From the NCBI RefSeq assembly GCF_004307995.1, contig NZ_SIRE01000045.1, positions 1 through 49,951 on the forward strand: 49,951 bases of DNA, in the 5' to 3' direction. Each line of letters opens with the position of its first letter. The stretch's first letter is position 1. Below are positions 48,322 through 49,951 of this stretch, one piece after another. This DNA is from Paenibacillus thalictri. Its GTDB lineage: Bacteria; Bacillota; Bacilli; Paenibacillales; NBRC-103111. A program made the translations under genes and the position numbers. The notes below the pieces were generated by a model. It had not been told where the DNA came from. It worked only from the letters and a program-made list of their open reading frames with translations, and searched no databases.

Positions 48322-48900
48322 ATGAAAACAAAAATACGACAATACCCATTCATTCATGAAACGACGTTCCGCAATACGACTGAACAGAACCTTGAGTTTA
48401 ACGACGTTCTGGACCGAATTTCTCGTTTCATCGAGAGCGATCCGGGGGCGGTTTATGATCTCGTAGTTACTACAGATGCTCAGACCCATCCAGGACACAC
48501 GAAATTCGTGAGTTACATCGTGATTTATCGAGTCGGCCGTGGCGCATGGCTGTGCAGCCGGCAAGTGATACTACCGAGGGAAATCCGTTCTGTTCAAGAA
48601 AAATTGTCATTAGAAACAACCTTCTCCAGTGAGATTGCCGCCCAGTTCAGTTATGCTGAGCGAAATCGCCTCGAAGACATCATATTGCCGTATCTGGATC
48701 AAGGAGCGGATATTCGTTTCATGGTCGATATCGATGGTGGGACGGGAGCAAAAAATAAGACGGTAGCCTACATTTCTGAAATGGTTGGTCGAATTGAAGC
48801 AATGGGTTTGATCGCACGGGTAAAACCTGAATCGGTAATGGTGAGTCTCGCTGACCGCGAAACAAAAAAACCATATCGGTTGCGAGCTGCTTCTACATAA
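48322..48900 (+). CDS. YkuK/DUF458-family, RNase H-like fold protein
   Basis: A 192-residue protein resembling B. subtilis YkuK (DUF458, ribonuclease-H-like). Blocks FNDVLDRISRFIESDPGAVY, LVVTTDAQTHPGHTKFVSYI and VIYRVGRGAWLCSRQVILP match the family core; the Asp in TTDAQTHP corresponds to the first acidic residue of the fold, and DIDGGTGAKNKT lies near the C-terminus. ATG at 48322 with AGGTGA ahead. It lies 50 bp after the last tRNA in the same direction. Cytosolic; biochemical activity unknown. Confidence 0.82.
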   Translation: MKTKIRQYPFIHETTFRNTTEQNLEFNDVLDRISRFIESDPGAVYDLVVTTDAQTHPGHTKFVSYIVIYRVGRGAWLCSRQVILPREIRSVQEKLSLETTFSSEIAAQFSYAERNRLEDIILPYLDQGADIRFMVDIDGGTGAKNKTVAYISEMVGRIEAMGLIARVKPESVMVSLADRETKKPYRLRAAST

Positions 48901-49252
48901 GTGACAACGGCCTCAGGGTAAATGAGAATCCCTCCGAACAAAGTCATGGACGTAAAAGAGGTGGCTTACCAAGCACGCAGCGCGCCCGGGATCGGCATTG
49001 GAAATTTATGAGGTGCAGCCATTGCCACTGCCGGGCGCAATAGGGGCATCCATTTTTAAAGTCCACAGTGTGATGATTCCAGTAAAATAATCCTTCCCAC
49101 GTAACGTCCCCCACCATGTAACCGTACTTCGCATCCGCTGTACTGGTTTTGATTTCTTAAGATCTGCTCCGCCTCCCTTTTGCAAGTTGATTCCGTAGCG
49201 GATTAAAAGTGGTATAGTAATAACAAAAGAATGTTACTGAAGGCGGGAGGAT
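48901..49252. other. Intergenic region without a clear gene
   Basis: No convincing gene. A minus-strand frame of 57 codons from about 49117 down to 48945 contains HHTVDFKNGCPYC and several more His, Cys and Trp residues, but it lacks a clear Shine-Dalgarno site. An extended -10 (TGGTATAGT, 49210-49218) precedes the gene at 49253. Confidence 0.4.
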
Positions 49253-49882
49253 ATGGCGCGGCAAAGTAAGAGAAAGATGTCCATCTTGCAGGGGATAAGA
49301 GCGACTATTCATTCGCTAACTAAACCTAAACGGAGTTCCAAGAAAGCAAATCGAGGAAAGGCATCAAGCGCTAAACGCGTAAACCGTAATATTAGTAATG
49401 CCAAAGAACTCCAAGAGAACCTGGAGCAGAAAATAACGAAAAAAATATCCAATGATATGCAAAAGATGAAGCAGCAAATGCAGCAAGAACTTTTGGAAAA
49501 ACTGACGAGTCAGAATACGGCTCATACTAATCATGGTTCTGAAAAGGAAAAGAAGATAGAAGCTGCCATTGAAAAAAGAGCAGGCAGTAAAGGGAATAAG
49601 GCCTCGACCAATTTGAACAAAGGTATTTATAACCCCCAATCGGACTGTACTTTTCTTAAACTGTTGATTTTGTCCGATCATGTAAAAGGTGAGGTTGTTG
49701 TAGGGTATGAGGTCTTAGATAATAGCAGCCAAAAAATTTGGGGAATTGGCATACATGAAGGGACCCGATTGGGAAGGTCTACAAAAATATTAAACACAAA
49801 GGTAAAAAGCCGTAAAGTCGAGTCTGTGAATGCTAATCTAAATTGTGACCACCCTGCAGGGGTTCGCTCATCAAAAAAATGA
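49253..49882 (+). CDS. Basic coiled-coil protein, 3' end overrun by an insertion sequence
   Basis: A 209-residue frame. Residues 1-50 are extremely Lys/Arg/Ser-rich (RSSKKANRGKASSAKRVNRN), 50-90 form a probable coiled coil (ELQENLEQKITKKI, MQKMKQQMQQELLEKL), and 130-195 look like a small beta-rich domain (CTFLKLLILSDHVKGEVVVG, WGIGIHEGTRLGRSTKILNT). I do not recognise it. GGGAGG is only 2 bases from the ATG. The last 13 codons are encoded by an IS21-like tip beginning at 49844, so the true C-terminus is probably lost. Spore-coat-type proteins can look like this, but nothing proves it. Confidence 0.6.
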   Translation: MARQSKRKMSILQGIRATIHSLTKPKRSSKKANRGKASSAKRVNRNISNAKELQENLEQKITKKISNDMQKMKQQMQQELLEKLTSQNTAHTNHGSEKEKKIEAAIEKRAGSKGNKASTNLNKGIYNPQSDCTFLKLLILSDHVKGEVVVGYEVLDNSSQKIWGIGIHEGTRLGRSTKILNTKVKSRKVESVNANLNCDHPAGVRSSKK

Positions 49883-49951
49883 CCACCTGAGCATCACTTT
49901 CCTGTAACCTTGGAGTTGCTGAGACAACAAGGGATACAGGAGGAAAGGGAA
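49844..49951 (+). mobile_element. IS21-family-like left terminus (partial element)
   Basis: Starts TGTGACCACC (49844), then CGCTCATCAAAAAAATGACC (49866-49885). The complement of this block, GGTGGTCATTTTTTTGATGA, closely matches the repeat at 74-95 near the other edge of the window. AGGAGGAAAGG at the very end looks like a Shine-Dalgarno site for an istA starting just outside the window. Polarity appears the same as for the element whose end lies at 120. Confidence 0.5.

Noticed and set aside
1..49951. CRISPR array or classical defence system
   Set aside because: No series of regularly spaced short repeats and no cas, restriction or toxin-antitoxin genes were recognised; the only repeats are the IS ends and the two 204-bp elements.

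Overview
The window looks like a chromosomal segment of a low-to-mid GC Gram-positive of the Paenibacillus type. Purine-rich Shine-Dalgarno sites precede nearly every gene, there is a YesM/YesN-type two-component pair, several MalEFG-like carbohydrate ABC transporters, CcpA-type cre boxes, a c-di-AMP (ydaO-type) riboswitch, and an EctC whose metal-ligand positions match those known from Paenibacillus. The genus is an inference.

Layout. 1-1055: ends of IS21-like and IS256-like insertion sequences and a truncated tartronate-semialdehyde-reductase-like gene. 1332-6363: a glycolate oxidase operon (glcE-glcF-glcD, with glcD frameshifted near its 5' end) and a fumarylacetoacetate-hydrolase-family gene. 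6364-7860: a gene graveyard (malic enzyme, glycerate kinase, IS3 remnants). 8147-32457: a 24-kb island with seven type I sulfatases, none with a visible signal peptide, two paralogous sugar ABC transporters, a third orphan solute-binding lipoprotein, two ROK regulators, a DUF4432 aldose-epimerase-like protein and a YesM/YesN sensor-regulator pair. 32984-39289: an osmoprotection operon joining an EhuBCDA-like uptake system to ectABCD for ectoine and hydroxyectoine synthesis. 39376-40029: a c-di-AMP riboswitch and a Rossmann-like protein. 40030-41660: remnants and small hypothetical genes. 41775-44726: an XRE-cupin regulator divergent from tdh-kbl (threonine to glycine). 44714-47135: two copies of a 204-bp palindromic repeat around a divergent WYL regulator/VOC pair. 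47662-48900: six recognisable tRNA genes plus one tRNA-like remnant, several with defective acceptor features, and a YkuK/DUF458 gene. 49253-49951: a basic coiled-coil protein whose 3' end runs into an IS21-like left end.

How the parts work together. The sulfatase island reads as a system that imports sulfated saccharides through ABC transporters and removes sulfate in the cytoplasm: sulfatases sit in operons with permeases and sugar-sensing ROK proteins, and no exported enzyme is seen. No glycoside hydrolase, polysaccharide lyase, sulfatase-maturing enzyme or transporter ATPase lies in the window, so these must be elsewhere. Two promoters in the island (before the sulfatase at 23482 and the lipoprotein at 25112) share the same architecture with identical spacing: a two-part AraC/YesN-like site, a TATAAT box 59 bp downstream of the start of that site, and a cre box 21 bp further on. 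This suggests joint activation by the neighbouring response regulator and catabolite repression. The ectoine operon and the c-di-AMP riboswitch next to it form an osmotic-stress neighbourhood.

Limits: all calls come from reading motifs and protein sequence by eye; no database search, folding program or alignment was run.
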